Shown: piece by piece, positions 48,038-59,673 of the stretch
Layout of the letters: every line of letters begins with the position of its first letter
Numbering within the stretch: the first letter of the stretch is position 1
Source: Pseudomonadota bacterium
GTDB lineage: Bacteria > Pseudomonadota > Gammaproteobacteria > Burkholderiales > REEB80
Reading direction: 5' to 3'
Assembly: GCA_028873515.1 (NCBI GenBank)
Contig: JAGWIG010000002.1
Coordinates: 1-64,000 of the forward strand
DNA length: 64,000 nucleotides
Program-made: the position numbers and the translations under genes
Notes under the pieces: model-generated
Database searches by the model: none
What the model saw: the letters and a program-made list of their open reading frames with translations, nothing else
What the model was told of the DNA's origin: nothing

Positions 48038-48883
48038 TCAATCAATTAATTCATAATGAGGGTGACAATCCAACCCTCGTGATATAAAGCCCCGTATTCC
48101 AAGTGGTTTGGCTTCCCACACCCGTCTTGCCTCTGCTTCATTATCAAACTCTGCGAACACACATGCACCCGAACCCGTCATACGGGCATCAGCATATTGT
48201 TCCAGCCATTTAAGACAATCTGCAATCTGGGGATGCCGCGCAACTGTCACCTCCTGCAACTCGTTTCGCATCGGACCGGGAAAGTCGGTCATTCTGTCAA
48301 CAAAATCCCCTACTGTCAATCCAAGTGATTCAAAAATCTCCCTTGTAGAAACAAAGACACCAGGCACCAAAACTATATACCAAGCGGGTGCTAAAGAAAC
48401 AGGCTGGAAAAGTTCACCAATACCCTGCACTCTGGCATTAACTCCATAAACAAAGAAAGGTACATCCGCACCTAGTCCGAGTGCAATTTCCAGTAATGTT
48501 TCCCGATTTAAATGAGTCTGCCAAAGATGGTTTAAGGCTATAAGGACGGTTGCAGCATCAGAACTCCCTCCCCCAAGTCCACCTCCAATTGGCAAAATTT
48601 TCTTAAGACGGATACGAGCTCCAAAAGAACAATTCGTAACTTCCTTAAGCCGCCTTGCCGCCATTAGGCATAAATCATCTATCTCTTCCACTCCAGGCAC
48701 AGGTCTTACACGTTCAATACGCCCATCCTCCATTACAGTAATAAACAGCCTATCTGCAATATCTATCAATCTAAATAAACTATCCAGCAAATGATAACCA
48801 TCCGGGCGTCTGCCAACAACACGCAAAGACAGGTTAAGTTTAGCCGGTGCAACAAAAGAAAACTCAGGTAAATGAATGTTCAT
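48038..48883 (-). CDS. ispE: 4-diphosphocytidyl-2-C-methyl-D-erythritol kinase
   Basis: GHMP kinase of the MEP isoprenoid pathway, feeding ubiquinone and heme O/A side chains. It has APAKLNLSLRVVGRRPDGYH near the start, the ATP loop LPIGGGLGGGSSDAATVL and late MTGSGACVFAEF. The ATG at 48883 overlaps the lolB TGA as ATGA. Conserved order lolB-ispE-tRNA-prs. Confidence 0.95.
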   Translation of the reverse strand: MNIHLPEFSFVAPAKLNLSLRVVGRRPDGYHLLDSLFRLIDIADRLFITVMEDGRIERVRPVPGVEEIDDLCLMAARRLKEVTNCSFGARIRLKKILPIGGGLGGGSSDAATVLIALNHLWQTHLNRETLLEIALGLGADVPFFVYGVNARVQGIGELFQPVSLAPAWYIVLVPGVFVSTREIFESLGLTVGDFVDRMTDFPGPMRNELQEVTVARHPQIADCLKWLEQYADARMTGSGACVFAEFDNEAEARRVWEAKPLGIRGFISRGLDCHPHYELID

Positions 48884-49461
48884 GCAGGCGCCCACCGATC
48901 AATGATCAGTTTGACCCTAACTTCAGGACAAGTAAGGATCATACTCGAAGGCAACATCATCCCCCCTTGCCGTCTATAGCCTGTGTAGTCCACTACCCAC
49001 CCTTGCTGCTCAAGATGAACTAGATGCCCTTCATGATCAAACCTTGTCAACACATGGCCTGGCGCAGGTTGTCCCATGACCCAGTAATGCAAACCTTCTA
49101 GCGGTAAAGGCCATCCAAGGATCCTGCGTGTCAGGACATCCGTCGAAGCAGCCACCCATTTTTTACCGTCAGCTGTTTCGAGTGTCACTCCTGAATTACT
49201 ACGCTCAATTCGTGCCACACCCTGACCAAGCGGCGAAAGAATCAAGACCACATCTTCATTTCTACGATGACGCCAAGTCAGGAAACCTGAAAAACTATTC
49301 TTGTTATGTATAACACCAATACGACCAGAAAGTACATAAGAATGTTCACCAAGCGGCGCATTGGTTCCTGTCTCTGGGGGAAGGGTTAAACTTGCACAAG
49401 CTGAAAGTAGAAAAAGGAGGCAAATTGCGCTTTTTCTAATTATAGAGAAAAACCGCATCAA
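48880..49461 (-). CDS. lolB: Outer-membrane lipoprotein LolB
   Basis: Accepts lipoproteins from LolA and inserts them in the outer membrane. The 193-residue precursor has a signal with lipobox LSAC (Cys about 22), then SYVLSGRIGVIHNKNSFSGFLTWRH, and GWPLPLEGLHYWVMG as in LolB. It follows the TPR lipoprotein gene with no gap and couples to ispE through ATGA. Confidence 0.92.
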   Translation of the reverse strand: MMRFFSIIRKSAICLLFLLSACASLTLPPETGTNAPLGEHSYVLSGRIGVIHNKNSFSGFLTWRHRRNEDVVLILSPLGQGVARIERSNSGVTLETADGKKWVAASTDVLTRRILGWPLPLEGLHYWVMGQPAPGHVLTRFDHEGHLVHLEQQGWVVDYTGYRRQGGMMLPSSMILTCPEVRVKLIIDRWAPA

Positions 49462-51168
49462 TCAATGCTCCAGCTGCTTGATTGTCTGTTTCAACAGTCT
49501 ATTGTCAGGATGCAGAATCAAGGCCTTATGCCAGATTTTTCTCGCTTCAGTCTCGTTCCCCTGCTTCCACAAAACTTCACCAAGATGAGCCCCGATTTCC
49601 GGATCAGGGTAAGCCATGTATGCCTTTTCCAAATAAACCAAAGCATCATCAAGATGACCGAGTCGATATTGAAGCCACCCGAGGCTATCCAATACAAACG
49701 GATCGCCAGGAAGCAATACTTGGGCTCTATTCAAAAGACGACCCGCCTCGACAAGACGTTCATTATGGTTTGCAAGTGTGTACCCCAAGGCATTATAAGC
49801 CTGGCCATCATTGGGTCGTAACTTTATAAGCAATCGCAAATTGCTTTCAAAAACACCATCAAGGCCAATTCGATCTGCAGAAAGTGCATGGGCATATAGC
49901 AAATCAGGATTATCTGGTGACTTTTTCAGAAGCTCTCCTAACAAGTCATAAGCCTGACGATTCTTCTTCATCCGTCTAAGTACTTCAGCCTTTGCAAGCC
50001 CTATATCTATTTTATCGTCTAGTGTTTTTGGCACAAGGTGAGTAAGAGTCACCAAGGCTTCATGATTTTTCCCTTGATCAGATAAAATGCCTGCGACACG
50101 GATCTGCGCAGTAAGATAGTGCGGCCCCTTTGGCACAGTCAAATACCAAGCCCTTGCCTTATCGGGCTGATTCAAACCTTGCTCCGCCTGCCCTAGATAC
50201 AACCGCACCTGATCCTTGTCCGGTACAGGTAATGTAAGTGCCTTTAAAAAGTACTCATGCGCTGTTTTCCAGTCGTTGATTTGAGCCGATAAAAGTCCGA
50301 TTGCCAAATTCACCTGCCCATCATATGGGTAAGTCTTAACCAAATTTTCAAATTCTCTCCGCGCCTCCTTGAAACGGCCAATACTAACAAGGGTGCGTGC
50401 ATAGACAAGACGTACATCCGGGTCATTGTAATGACTTAAATATTCCTCCAAAAACTTCACGGCCCTATCAGGCGAACTCCGGCCTAACACAACGCCTTTC
50501 AGTACAGCAGCTTGAGGTGAATCAGGTTTCAAAGTTAACGCCGTATCTGCTTCTCGAATAGCTACCTCAAATTGCGCTGCTCGAAATGCACTTTCACCAG
50601 CAAAGATATGGGCTTGAGGCATACTCGGATAACGGCTAGCCAATAAAAGGGCAAACTGAAGTGCCTTAGACTGATCTGGCACCCTTGAGACAAGGTTGTC
50701 AAGATTAGCAAAAATGACATCATCGTTGCCTCCGGAATGATTTAATATGGCTTCTACATAAGGTAGTGCGCCATCAAGATCCTCTTTGTCAAGCATGATG
50801 ACCGCGAGTATTTGAACAGGCTCAACAGCCTTGGGATCCATCCGAGTCCAAAGTTTTGCAGCCTCTTCTGCAGCAGCAATTTTATGATAATGCAATGCAA
50901 CTTCTACTGCGCGGGCAGCAAAACGAGAATCATGAGTCTGCTTTGCAAGCTGAGTGAAAGCCTTAATGGCCGTATCTGGACTTCCTTCCTGATTCGAAAT
51001 TTCTCCAATTAAATCCTTATAAAACATCTCGCTTGTATCTAGAGAAGAGGCGCTCACAGCATTGGCAGATTTACCCGAAGCTATTCCGGATAACCCTGCA
51101 GGGTGCACCATTGCACAAGCATCAAGTAAAATCAGGCATAACAGTACTACAAAGGAACGGATGCTCAT
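49462..51168 (-). CDS. Tetratricopeptide-repeat lipoprotein
   Basis: Large TPR protein of about 568 residues with a lipoprotein signal (LLCLILLDACAM; lipobox LDAC). It holds at least ten TPR-like units, clearest around SPQAAVLKGVVLGRSSPDRAVKFLEEYL and DPFVLDSLGWLQYRLGHLDDALVYLEKAY. Family members lie beside lolB in many betaproteobacteria; the role is unknown, perhaps an envelope scaffold. I chose the ATG at 51168 that starts the signal; the frame reaches 51195. Confidence 0.88.
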   Translation of the reverse strand: MSIRSFVVLLCLILLDACAMVHPAGLSGIASGKSANAVSASSLDTSEMFYKDLIGEISNQEGSPDTAIKAFTQLAKQTHDSRFAARAVEVALHYHKIAAAEEAAKLWTRMDPKAVEPVQILAVIMLDKEDLDGALPYVEAILNHSGGNDDVIFANLDNLVSRVPDQSKALQFALLLASRYPSMPQAHIFAGESAFRAAQFEVAIREADTALTLKPDSPQAAVLKGVVLGRSSPDRAVKFLEEYLSHYNDPDVRLVYARTLVSIGRFKEARREFENLVKTYPYDGQVNLAIGLLSAQINDWKTAHEYFLKALTLPVPDKDQVRLYLGQAEQGLNQPDKARAWYLTVPKGPHYLTAQIRVAGILSDQGKNHEALVTLTHLVPKTLDDKIDIGLAKAEVLRRMKKNRQAYDLLGELLKKSPDNPDLLYAHALSADRIGLDGVFESNLRLLIKLRPNDGQAYNALGYTLANHNERLVEAGRLLNRAQVLLPGDPFVLDSLGWLQYRLGHLDDALVYLEKAYMAYPDPEIGAHLGEVLWKQGNETEARKIWHKALILHPDNRLLKQTIKQLEH

Positions 51169-51321
51169 CAAAAAAGCCTGCCTAAAAGTTGCCAAATTCA
51201 GTTAACCCAATACTGGGTGCCTTGGTTAATCATCAAGGGATATTAGATGACTTATTCATACGACTCAAGCACCGATCGTGTTATTCTTTACTATTCAAAT
51301 GTTAAAGACATAAATTAACTG

Positions 51322-52418
<1,097 letters not shown>

Positions 52419-52448
52419 TCAGCTTATTACCATAATACCAAATTGGCA

Positions 52449-53539
<1,091 letters not shown>

Positions 53540-53647
53540 AAAACACATGGATATCCTTCCATAATCCAATTTGATATCATAACCGTAAGCGGAATTCGTT
53601 GCCAGCCTTGTTGGTTGGTCCAATATAACCATTATGCAGCTAACTTC

Positions 53648-54616
53648 ATGCTCAGTTTTCTAAAAAAGCCCCTTGCCGACAATAACAATGCCCAACCGTC
53701 TACTTCTCCTGCGGCAGGAATCGGCAGTAAGCTAAGGGCGGGCCTTGTCAAAACACGCGAACGGTTTCGCAGCCTTGCGCCCTTGTTTTCCAGTTCTGCC
53801 ATTGATGAAAATTTTTATGAAGAACTTGAAACACTTCTGCTTACTGCTGATTGCGGAGTCAAAGCTACAGAAAGGATCCTGTCCATCCTTCGAGATACTG
53901 CACAGCTTCAAAAACTGGACTGCGCTACCTACCTTCGCCCCATACTGCGTCAAACCCTTGTTGATTTTCTAAAACCTCTTGAGGTACCACTGAATACCGA
54001 TACGGCTCGACCCTTTGTCATTCTTTTAGCTGGAGTCAATGGTGCCGGTAAAACCACAACAATTGGTAAACTTGCGTGCCTATTTCAATCTCAAGGTCTA
54101 TCTGTTCTGCTTGCTGCAGGAGATACCTTTCGTGCTGCCGCAAAAGAACAGCTTAGGGTATGGGGTGAGCGTAACGAGATAAACGTCATTACACAAGAAG
54201 GTAATGATCCATCTGCAGTTATATATGACGCTGTCACTGCTGCAAACGCGAGAAATATTGATATTGTTCTTGCTGATACTGCTGGTAGATTACCAACCCA
54301 GCTACATTTGATGGATGAAATTAGAAAAATACAACGAGTTATTGGCAAGGCCCAAACCGGTGCGCCACACGAAATATTGCTGGTACTGGATGCCAATACA
54401 GGACAAAATGCCATAAATCAGGTAAAGACATTTCATCAGGCCTTAAATCTAACCGGATTAGTACTGACCAAACTTGACGGAAGCGCACGCGGGGGCGTAT
54501 TACTTGCTATCGCCCAGGAATGCCCAGTTCCAGTGAGGTTTATTGGTGTTGGGGAAAACATGGCCGACATCAAACCTTTTATTGCAGAAGAATTTGTCTC
54601 GGCAATGCTCGACTAA
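53648..54616 (+). CDS. ftsY: Signal recognition particle receptor FtsY
   Basis: GTPase receptor that docks SRP-ribosome complexes at the membrane. 322 residues: a short N-terminal stretch, then the N domain (DENFYEELETLLLTADCGV) and G domain with GVNGAGKTTTIGKLA, DTFRAAA, ADTAGRLPTQ and TKLDGSARGG. It lacks the long acidic A domain of E. coli FtsY. The ATG at 53648 begins MLSFLKKP; upstream frame is antisense to rsmD. Confidence 0.95.
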   Translation: MLSFLKKPLADNNNAQPSTSPAAGIGSKLRAGLVKTRERFRSLAPLFSSSAIDENFYEELETLLLTADCGVKATERILSILRDTAQLQKLDCATYLRPILRQTLVDFLKPLEVPLNTDTARPFVILLAGVNGAGKTTTIGKLACLFQSQGLSVLLAAGDTFRAAAKEQLRVWGERNEINVITQEGNDPSAVIYDAVTAANARNIDIVLADTAGRLPTQLHLMDEIRKIQRVIGKAQTGAPHEILLVLDANTGQNAINQVKTFHQALNLTGLVLTKLDGSARGGVLLAIAQECPVPVRFIGVGENMADIKPFIAEEFVSAMLD

Positions 54617-54630
54617 CTAATGGGGGCAAC

Positions 54631-55305
54631 GTGATTAGCTTAAAACAGGTCTCCAAACGTTATCCGGGAAATCTTGAAGCATTACGTGATTTAAATCTAG
54701 ATATCAGTACTGGAGAGGCCGTTCTCCTTACAGGACGATCAGGAGCAGGGAAAACAACACTTTTAAAACTGGTTTCAGCTATTGAGATGCCTAGTGCTGG
54801 CGAAATTATGGTAAATGGGCAAAGTATAACCAGGCTTAGACGAAGTCAGATACCTTACCTAAGGCGTAGCATAGGTATAGTTTTTCAAGATCAGAAACTT
54901 CTATTTGATAGTGATGTCCTGACCAATGTCACCCTCCCACTACATATTTGTGGACAAAGCCGGTCTGTGGCAATGAAAAGGGCCAGAGCTGCCCTAGATC
55001 GTGTAGGACTACTTGAAAGGGAACGATCACTGCCTGTTGCACTCTCGGGAGGTGAACGTCAAAGACTCTGTATTGCCCGAGCCATTGTCAATCGCCCAAG
55101 CCTACTGCTTGTTGATGAACCTACTGCAAATCTTGATCCCGATTACGCGAAAGCAATAATTGATCTGTTTCGTTCCTTTCACCAGGCTGGAGTAACTGTC
55201 GTTATTGCCACCCATGACATAGAGGTCATCAATCGTTTTCCCTTGCGCCAAATTCATCTTGACCAGGGCCGACTTCTCAACCATACCGGACCAACAACAT
55301 ACTGA
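54631..55305 (+). CDS. ftsE: Cell division ATP-binding protein FtsE
   Basis: ABC ATPase that with FtsX controls septal peptidoglycan hydrolases. 224 residues: Walker A GRSGAGKTTLL, signature LSGGERQRLCIARA, Walker B LLLVDEPTANLD, His switch ATHD. The start is a GTG at 54631 preceded by GGGGG, 14 bp after the ftsY stop. The frame continuing upstream is out-of-frame ftsY. Confidence 0.96.
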   Translation: MISLKQVSKRYPGNLEALRDLNLDISTGEAVLLTGRSGAGKTTLLKLVSAIEMPSAGEIMVNGQSITRLRRSQIPYLRRSIGIVFQDQKLLFDSDVLTNVTLPLHICGQSRSVAMKRARAALDRVGLLERERSLPVALSGGERQRLCIARAIVNRPSLLLVDEPTANLDPDYAKAIIDLFRSFHQAGVTVVIATHDIEVINRFPLRQIHLDQGRLLNHTGPTTY

Positions 55306-55308
55306 CCC

Positions 55309-56208
55309 ATGCTTAACTGGATATCACAACACTGGCACACTTTTTGGCAAACACTTGGCCGTTTGGTTAGAGCCCCCATTTCAACCTTACTGGCAATTCT
55401 AGTCATGGGAACAACCCTTTGTCTTCCAGCCGGGCTTTATCTCATGCTGCATAGCCTAAACAGGCTACAGGGAGTAATCCACGAAAATCCCCAGGTAACC
55501 ATATTTATGAAAATCCTGTCAAACAGTTCGGATATACAGCAGGTTAATGGTTTGTTAAATCAAGATACAGAGGTAAAGGATTACAAATTCATTCCCAAGA
55601 ATGAAGCATTGAAGTCCCTGGCTCAACGTTCAGGAATTACCGATCTTCTTGCAGGATTGCCTTCAAATCCTCTTCCCGATGCTTTTGTAGTTCGCCTAAA
55701 AAACAGCACGCCCGAAAACATAGCCTATTTCAAAAACTCTGTATTGAACTGGCCATCTGTTGACTCAGTTCAATACGACGCAATCTGGGCACAAAGACTT
55801 GCTGCTCTTATTTCCCTTGGGCGTAACTTTATAATTCTAATAAGCGTTCTGCTTGCTTTTACTGTTTCAGTAATAATTGGCAATACCATACGCCTACAAA
55901 TTGCGAGCCGCCAAGCTGAAATTGAAGTTAGCATACTGATTGGAGCAACCCGTCGATTTATCCGCCGACCTTTCCTCTATTTTGGCGCTTTACAAGGTCT
56001 TGCCTCTGGCCTGATTGCATGGGGAATACTTCAACTCTGCTTAATGGCTATCAATGTTAAAATTTCAGCTTTTTCAAATCTATATGGTTCAATATTTATA
56101 CTCCACAGTTTTTCCCCTTCGGCTATTGCTGTTCTTCTTGCAGGCTCTTCTGTTGCTGGTTGGCTTGGTGCCATATTTGGTACTTCATACGCCATAAAAA
56201 ATATTTAA
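55309..56208 (+). CDS. ftsX: Cell division protein FtsX
   Basis: Membrane partner of FtsE, 299 residues. The layout is cytoplasmic N terminus, TM1 (LLAILVMGTTLCLPAGLYLML), a periplasmic loop with FMKILSNSSDIQQV and WPSVDSVQYDAIWAQRL, then three more helices. SRQAEIEVSILIGATRRFIRRPFLY is the conserved cytoplasmic coupling segment. It starts 3 bp after ftsE. Confidence 0.95.
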   Translation: MLNWISQHWHTFWQTLGRLVRAPISTLLAILVMGTTLCLPAGLYLMLHSLNRLQGVIHENPQVTIFMKILSNSSDIQQVNGLLNQDTEVKDYKFIPKNEALKSLAQRSGITDLLAGLPSNPLPDAFVVRLKNSTPENIAYFKNSVLNWPSVDSVQYDAIWAQRLAALISLGRNFIILISVLLAFTVSVIIGNTIRLQIASRQAEIEVSILIGATRRFIRRPFLYFGALQGLASGLIAWGILQLCLMAINVKISAFSNLYGSIFILHSFSPSAIAVLLAGSSVAGWLGAIFGTSYAIKNI

Positions 56209-56237
56209 CCAATTGACTTGATTTATTTTAATTAAAT

Positions 56238-56264
56238 TTGGCACTCTACATTAGAGAGTGCTAA
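56238..56264 (+). promoter_or_regulatory. CIRCE operator (HrcA site) upstream of rpoH
   Basis: TTGGCACTC-N9-GAGTGCTAA matches the CIRCE consensus TTAGCACTC-N9-GAGTGCTAA at all but one position, with the exact 9-base spacer. CIRCE is the operator of the heat-shock repressor HrcA. A possible promoter is superimposed: -35 TTGGCA (56238-56243), 18-bp spacer, -10 TAAAAT (56262-56267). The one deviation from CIRCE (A to G) keeps the -35 close to TTGACA. A second -35-like TTGACT lies upstream at 56213. hrcA is not in this window. Confidence 0.88.
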
Positions 56265-56265
56265 A

Positions 56266-56303
56266 ATAGCCTTAGGATTTGATCCAAACCTATTTGGAGG
56301 CTA
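56266..56303 (+). promoter_or_regulatory. Possible SD-sequestering hairpin in the rpoH leader
   Basis: ATAGCCT (56266-56272) is the exact complement of AGGCTAT just before the rpoH ATG, and the second arm includes part of the GGAGG Shine-Dalgarno. TAGG/CCTA can extend the stem inside. The fold resembles simple RNA thermometers. It can only form in transcripts starting upstream of 56266; from the TAAAAT -10 the first arm would be lost, so the two readings compete. Confidence 0.4.
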
Positions 56304-56304
56304 T

Positions 56305-57144
56305 ATGACAAATCATTTTGCGCTCCCAGTTGCCACAGCAAGTAACCTTGATGGATACATCCAATCTGTCAAGCAATTTCCTATTCTTTCGGCAACTGAA
56401 GAAGCTGACCTTGGCCGTCGCTTACGCCAGCATAATGATCTGGGTGCGGCACGTGAATTAATCCTGTCCCATCTTCGTGTGGTTGTTAGCATAGCTCGTG
56501 GATACCATGGTTATGGGCTACCCCAGGCAGATCTAATTCAAGAAGGCAACATTGGACTTATGAAAGCAGTCAGGCGCTTTGATCCTGACCGTGGAGTACG
56601 GCTTGTTTCTTTTGCAATTCACTGGATACGGGCAGAAATTAACGAATACATCATACGTAACTGGCGATTAGTCAAAATTGCAACAACCAAGGCTCAACGT
56701 CGCTTATTCTTTAATCTTCGCAGTTTGAAGCAAAACCTTGGATTCATGGGGAAAGATGAAATTCATGAAATTGCCCGTGAGCTTAAGGTGAAGCCAGAAG
56801 AAGTTGTAGAAATGGATATACGCCTGTCTGGGCGTGACTGCGCCTTGGAAAATCCGGATGATGAAGGACCCGAGCCTTTAGATTATCTGACTGACCCCGG
56901 TGCGGAACCCTCAGTATTTCTTGAAAACCTTGAGCAGGAAAAGCTGCTCGCCACAGGCCTTGGCAATGCCTTGGACACTCTTGATACCCGTAGTCGCAGG
57001 ATTATTGAAGCACGCTGGCTTAATCCTGACAATTCCCTAACACTTCATGACCTGGCGGCCGAATTCGAAGTATCAGCAGAGCGCATCCGTCAGATAGAAC
57101 AAAAAGCCTTAAAGCAGCTCAAATCAGTAATGATTGAGAATTAA
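56305..57144 (+). CDS. rpoH: RNA polymerase sigma factor RpoH (sigma-32)
   Basis: Heat-shock sigma factor, 279 residues. Region 2 contains DLIQEGNIGLMKAVRRFDP and VSFAIHWIRAEI; the RpoH box is QRRLFFNLR, diagnostic for sigma-32. Region 4 ends with a helix-turn-helix (LHDLAAEFEVSAERIRQIE). GGAGG lies six bases upstream of the ATG. The CIRCE site upstream implies HrcA control, placing the sigma-32 regulon under the HrcA repressor. It follows ftsX, as in related bacteria. Confidence 0.97.
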   Translation: MTNHFALPVATASNLDGYIQSVKQFPILSATEEADLGRRLRQHNDLGAARELILSHLRVVVSIARGYHGYGLPQADLIQEGNIGLMKAVRRFDPDRGVRLVSFAIHWIRAEINEYIIRNWRLVKIATTKAQRRLFFNLRSLKQNLGFMGKDEIHEIARELKVKPEEVVEMDIRLSGRDCALENPDDEGPEPLDYLTDPGAEPSVFLENLEQEKLLATGLGNALDTLDTRSRRIIEARWLNPDNSLTLHDLAAEFEVSAERIRQIEQKALKQLKSVMIEN

Positions 57145-57159
57145 ACCGTAAGGAAAAAT

Positions 57160-57190
57160 GATAGCCCTGAAATTTTATTGCAGGGCTATC
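57160..57190. terminator. Terminator between rpoH and ctaB
   Basis: GATAGCCCTG/CAGGGCTATC, a 10-bp perfect stem with an 11-base loop. On the minus strand it is followed by ATTTTTCC and fits the end of ctaB, whose stop overlaps its first 2 bases. On the plus strand no T run follows, so for rpoH it would be weaker. Confidence 0.75.
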
Positions 57191-58085
57191 ATCCTCGGTA
57201 TAGGTAATGGTCAAGTAATAACGCAGCGAAAATCAGGGACAAATAAACAATGGAATAGCGGAAAGTCTTTTTTGCCAGTTCATCACTATAATGCCTAACG
57301 ATGGCTACTGCGTACCAGATAAAAATAAAATCCAAAATCAAGGCCGAAAAAAGATAAAGCTCATGGCTCATTCCAGATGCATAAGGTAGTAATGTAACAG
57401 CTGTTAGGATGAGTGTATAAAGCAATACATGTAAACGAGTATAATGATCTCCATGGGTAACCGGAAGCATTGGCATACCTACTTTTGCATATTCCTTTTT
57501 TCTATACAGGGCCAATGACCAGAAATGGGGTGGAGTCCATGCAAAAATGATTAGGAACAGCAATAAGGCATTTGCACTGACACTTCCTGTAACTGCGGCC
57601 CAGCCAAGCACGGGTGGCATGGCTCCTGATGCACCCCCAATCACTATATTCTGGGGGGTTACTGGTTTCAGTACAATAGTATAAATAATTGCATATCCAA
57701 TAAATGTCCCCAGAGTCAACCACATTGTCAATGAGTTAACCATGTTATCAAGCAACCATAAACCGATACCGCCTACCACAAGGGCAAAAACCAGCGTCTG
57801 AGATGAGGTTATAGTTCCTTGCGGCAAAGGACGGGCACGTGTACGCGCCATAACTGCATCAATCTTCTGCTCAACAAGACAATTAATTGCTGCAGCTGCA
57901 GCTGCCACCAAAGCGATTCCTGTTGTAGCTGATAACAAAATAGACCACGGCACCATATCAGGTGTGGCAAGAAACATCCCAATTACAGCAGTGAACACTA
58001 TTAGTGAAACTACATTAGGTTTGGTTAACTGCAAAAACTGAAAAGCACGACCCCATCTACGGGCATTTGACACAATAGCCGTCAT
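57189..58085 (-). CDS. ctaB: Protoheme IX farnesyltransferase (heme O synthase)
   Basis: Adds the farnesyl chain to heme B to form heme O for the aa3 oxidase. 298 residues, about nine membrane helices. The prenyltransferase site is [33 protein letters not shown] and [13 protein letters not shown] are conserved loops. It overlaps ctaA by 4 bp. Last gene of the cox assembly unit. Confidence 0.96.
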   Translation of the reverse strand: MTAIVSNARRWGRAFQFLQLTKPNVVSLIVFTAVIGMFLATPDMVPWSILLSATTGIALVAAAAAAINCLVEQKIDAVMARTRARPLPQGTITSSQTLVFALVVGGIGLWLLDNMVNSLTMWLTLGTFIGYAIIYTIVLKPVTPQNIVIGGASGAMPPVLGWAAVTGSVSANALLLFLIIFAWTPPHFWSLALYRKKEYAKVGMPMLPVTHGDHYTRLHVLLYTLILTAVTLLPYASGMSHELYLFSALILDFIFIWYAVAIVRHYSDELAKKTFRYSIVYLSLIFAALLLDHYLYRG

Positions 58086-59074
58086 GACCTCCCCCTATAT
58101 CGATTTGAAGCATTATAAATAAGGTAGTTAATTGACGTAAGTGTCACCAGCAGCAAAGCTGCCCCAGCATTATGTGCAACTGCAACCGGAAGTGGCAAAC
58201 TCAATTCAACATTAGCTATTCCAAGTCCCATCTGGGCAAAAAGAAGCGCAAGCAATACAAAACCTAAATGCCTGAATCCTGGAACACGTTTTACTTTTAA
58301 AGCAAGCCAGCCTACATAGCAAAAAGTTATCAGGGCACCCACTCTATGCATCCAGTGAATCCCTACAAGTGCGGAATAATCCAAAGGCGCTCCCGAAGCC
58401 GTTTTCCCAAGATCCCTGAAGAGCTGGAATCCATGTGCCAAATCCATAGGAGGAACCCACTGGCCATTACAAGTCGGAAATCCAGTACAAGCAAGGGCAG
58501 CATAATTCGTGGATGTCCATCCCCCCAAACAAATTTGAACACAAATCACGACAAGAGCAATAATCGCATATGGACGTAATCTGACCGCATGTATAGAAGG
58601 GGGCACAAGTTCTGGGGGCGTCTGGCGCAACCCCAGCCAGGACAATAATGCAAGAGTTGTCATCCCACCAAGCAAATGAGCGCTCACGACTATGGGGCGT
58701 AAAAGCAGGGTAACTGTCCACATTCCCAGCAATGCCTGAAATATAACCGTTCCAACTATTGCCACAGGCAAGCCTAACCGTTCATGACGGCGCCATGATA
58801 AATAGGCTATTACAATAATAAGTGTCGCCAGTGTTCCAGCAAAATAGCGATGTATCATTTCCTTCCATGCTTTTGAAGCTATTACAGGTCTATTTGGAAA
58901 CGCAGATTCGGCCCTACTTATCTGGGCTGACGTATCGGGTGCACCAATCTGTCCATAACAGCCAGGCCAGTCCGGGCAACCCAGCCCTGCATTTGACAGG
59001 CGGACAAATGCCCCAAGCACTACAACACACAGAGCGAGCAAGGCGGTTAACCATATCAGTTTCTTGTATATCAT
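58082..59074 (-). CDS. ctaA: Heme A synthase
   Basis: Oxidises the C8 methyl of heme O to make heme A. 330 residues, eight membrane helices of the COX15/CtaA family. The first segment has [20 protein letters not shown]; heme-ligand histidines are in [28 protein letters not shown] and AVAHNAGAA. The periplasmic cysteine pair (CTGFPTC) is present. Confidence 0.95.
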   Translation of the reverse strand: MIYKKLIWLTALLALCVVVLGAFVRLSNAGLGCPDWPGCYGQIGAPDTSAQISRAESAFPNRPVIASKAWKEMIHRYFAGTLATLIIVIAYLSWRRHERLGLPVAIVGTVIFQALLGMWTVTLLLRPIVVSAHLLGGMTTLALLSWLGLRQTPPELVPPSIHAVRLRPYAIIALVVICVQICLGGWTSTNYAALACTGFPTCNGQWVPPMDLAHGFQLFRDLGKTASGAPLDYSALVGIHWMHRVGALITFCYVGWLALKVKRVPGFRHLGFVLLALLFAQMGLGIANVELSLPLPVAVAHNAGAALLLVTLTSINYLIYNASNRYRGRS

Positions 59075-59088
59075 GAATCATTCTCCAA

Positions 59089-59673
59089 CTAGCCTATGCT
59101 GGATGCCTCCAAGAGTCTATGCAGATCAGATGCAATATCCCCCATTGCAGGATGGGGGCCATAGCGCATCATCACATTTCCACGAGGATCCATTATAAAT
59201 ATTATTGCTTCCTGTCCTGACGGGATGGGTAGCTGACTTGAGATCTCTTTATCTGGATCCGCCACTTCCCAGGTCCCTGTAAAATATCTCTCAAGCTGAA
59301 AACCCGGTCTTGAATGACCCGTTACCAGCCAAACTCTTTCAATACGATTCCTGTCCAGATTCTCACTGATACGCACTTGACGCATTGCATAGAGCGCATA
59401 ACGACATTCCTTATCACAGCTACCAGGCGCTGACATGATCAATACCCATTTACCTTTCAGGGTATCAACGCTAAAACTTGTGCCATTTTCAAGCTTGGCA
59501 GATGCATTTTGCAGAGGTTTAGGAGGTAACAGCTCACCATGATTATCGAACGAATGTGGTCGGAACCAATAAAAAACAACGTACGCTGCAACTAAGGGGA
59601 CAAGGAATATCGATGCAATAAGCAATGCCTTTAATCTACCCCATTTAACCTTTCTTGATATAGCGTCTGACAT
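59089..59673 (-). CDS. Sco-like thioredoxin-fold membrane protein of the cox cluster
   Basis: A 194-residue protein with one N-terminal membrane helix and a periplasmic thioredoxin-like domain. GKWVLIMSAPGSCDKECRYALY carries a CX3C pair, the spacing used for copper binding by Sco proteins, and FIMDPRGNVMMRYGP is the Sco-like C-terminal part. Betaproteobacterial cox clusters usually carry this gene between SURF1 and ctaA. A role in CuA or disulfide handling is likely but inferred. It overlaps SURF1 by 29 bp. Confidence 0.82.
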   Translation of the reverse strand: MSDAISRKVKWGRLKALLIASIFLVPLVAAYVVFYWFRPHSFDNHGELLPPKPLQNASAKLENGTSFSVDTLKGKWVLIMSAPGSCDKECRYALYAMRQVRISENLDRNRIERVWLVTGHSRPGFQLERYFTGTWEVADPDKEISSQLPIPSGQEAIIFIMDPRGNVMMRYGPHPAMGDIASDLHRLLEASSIG

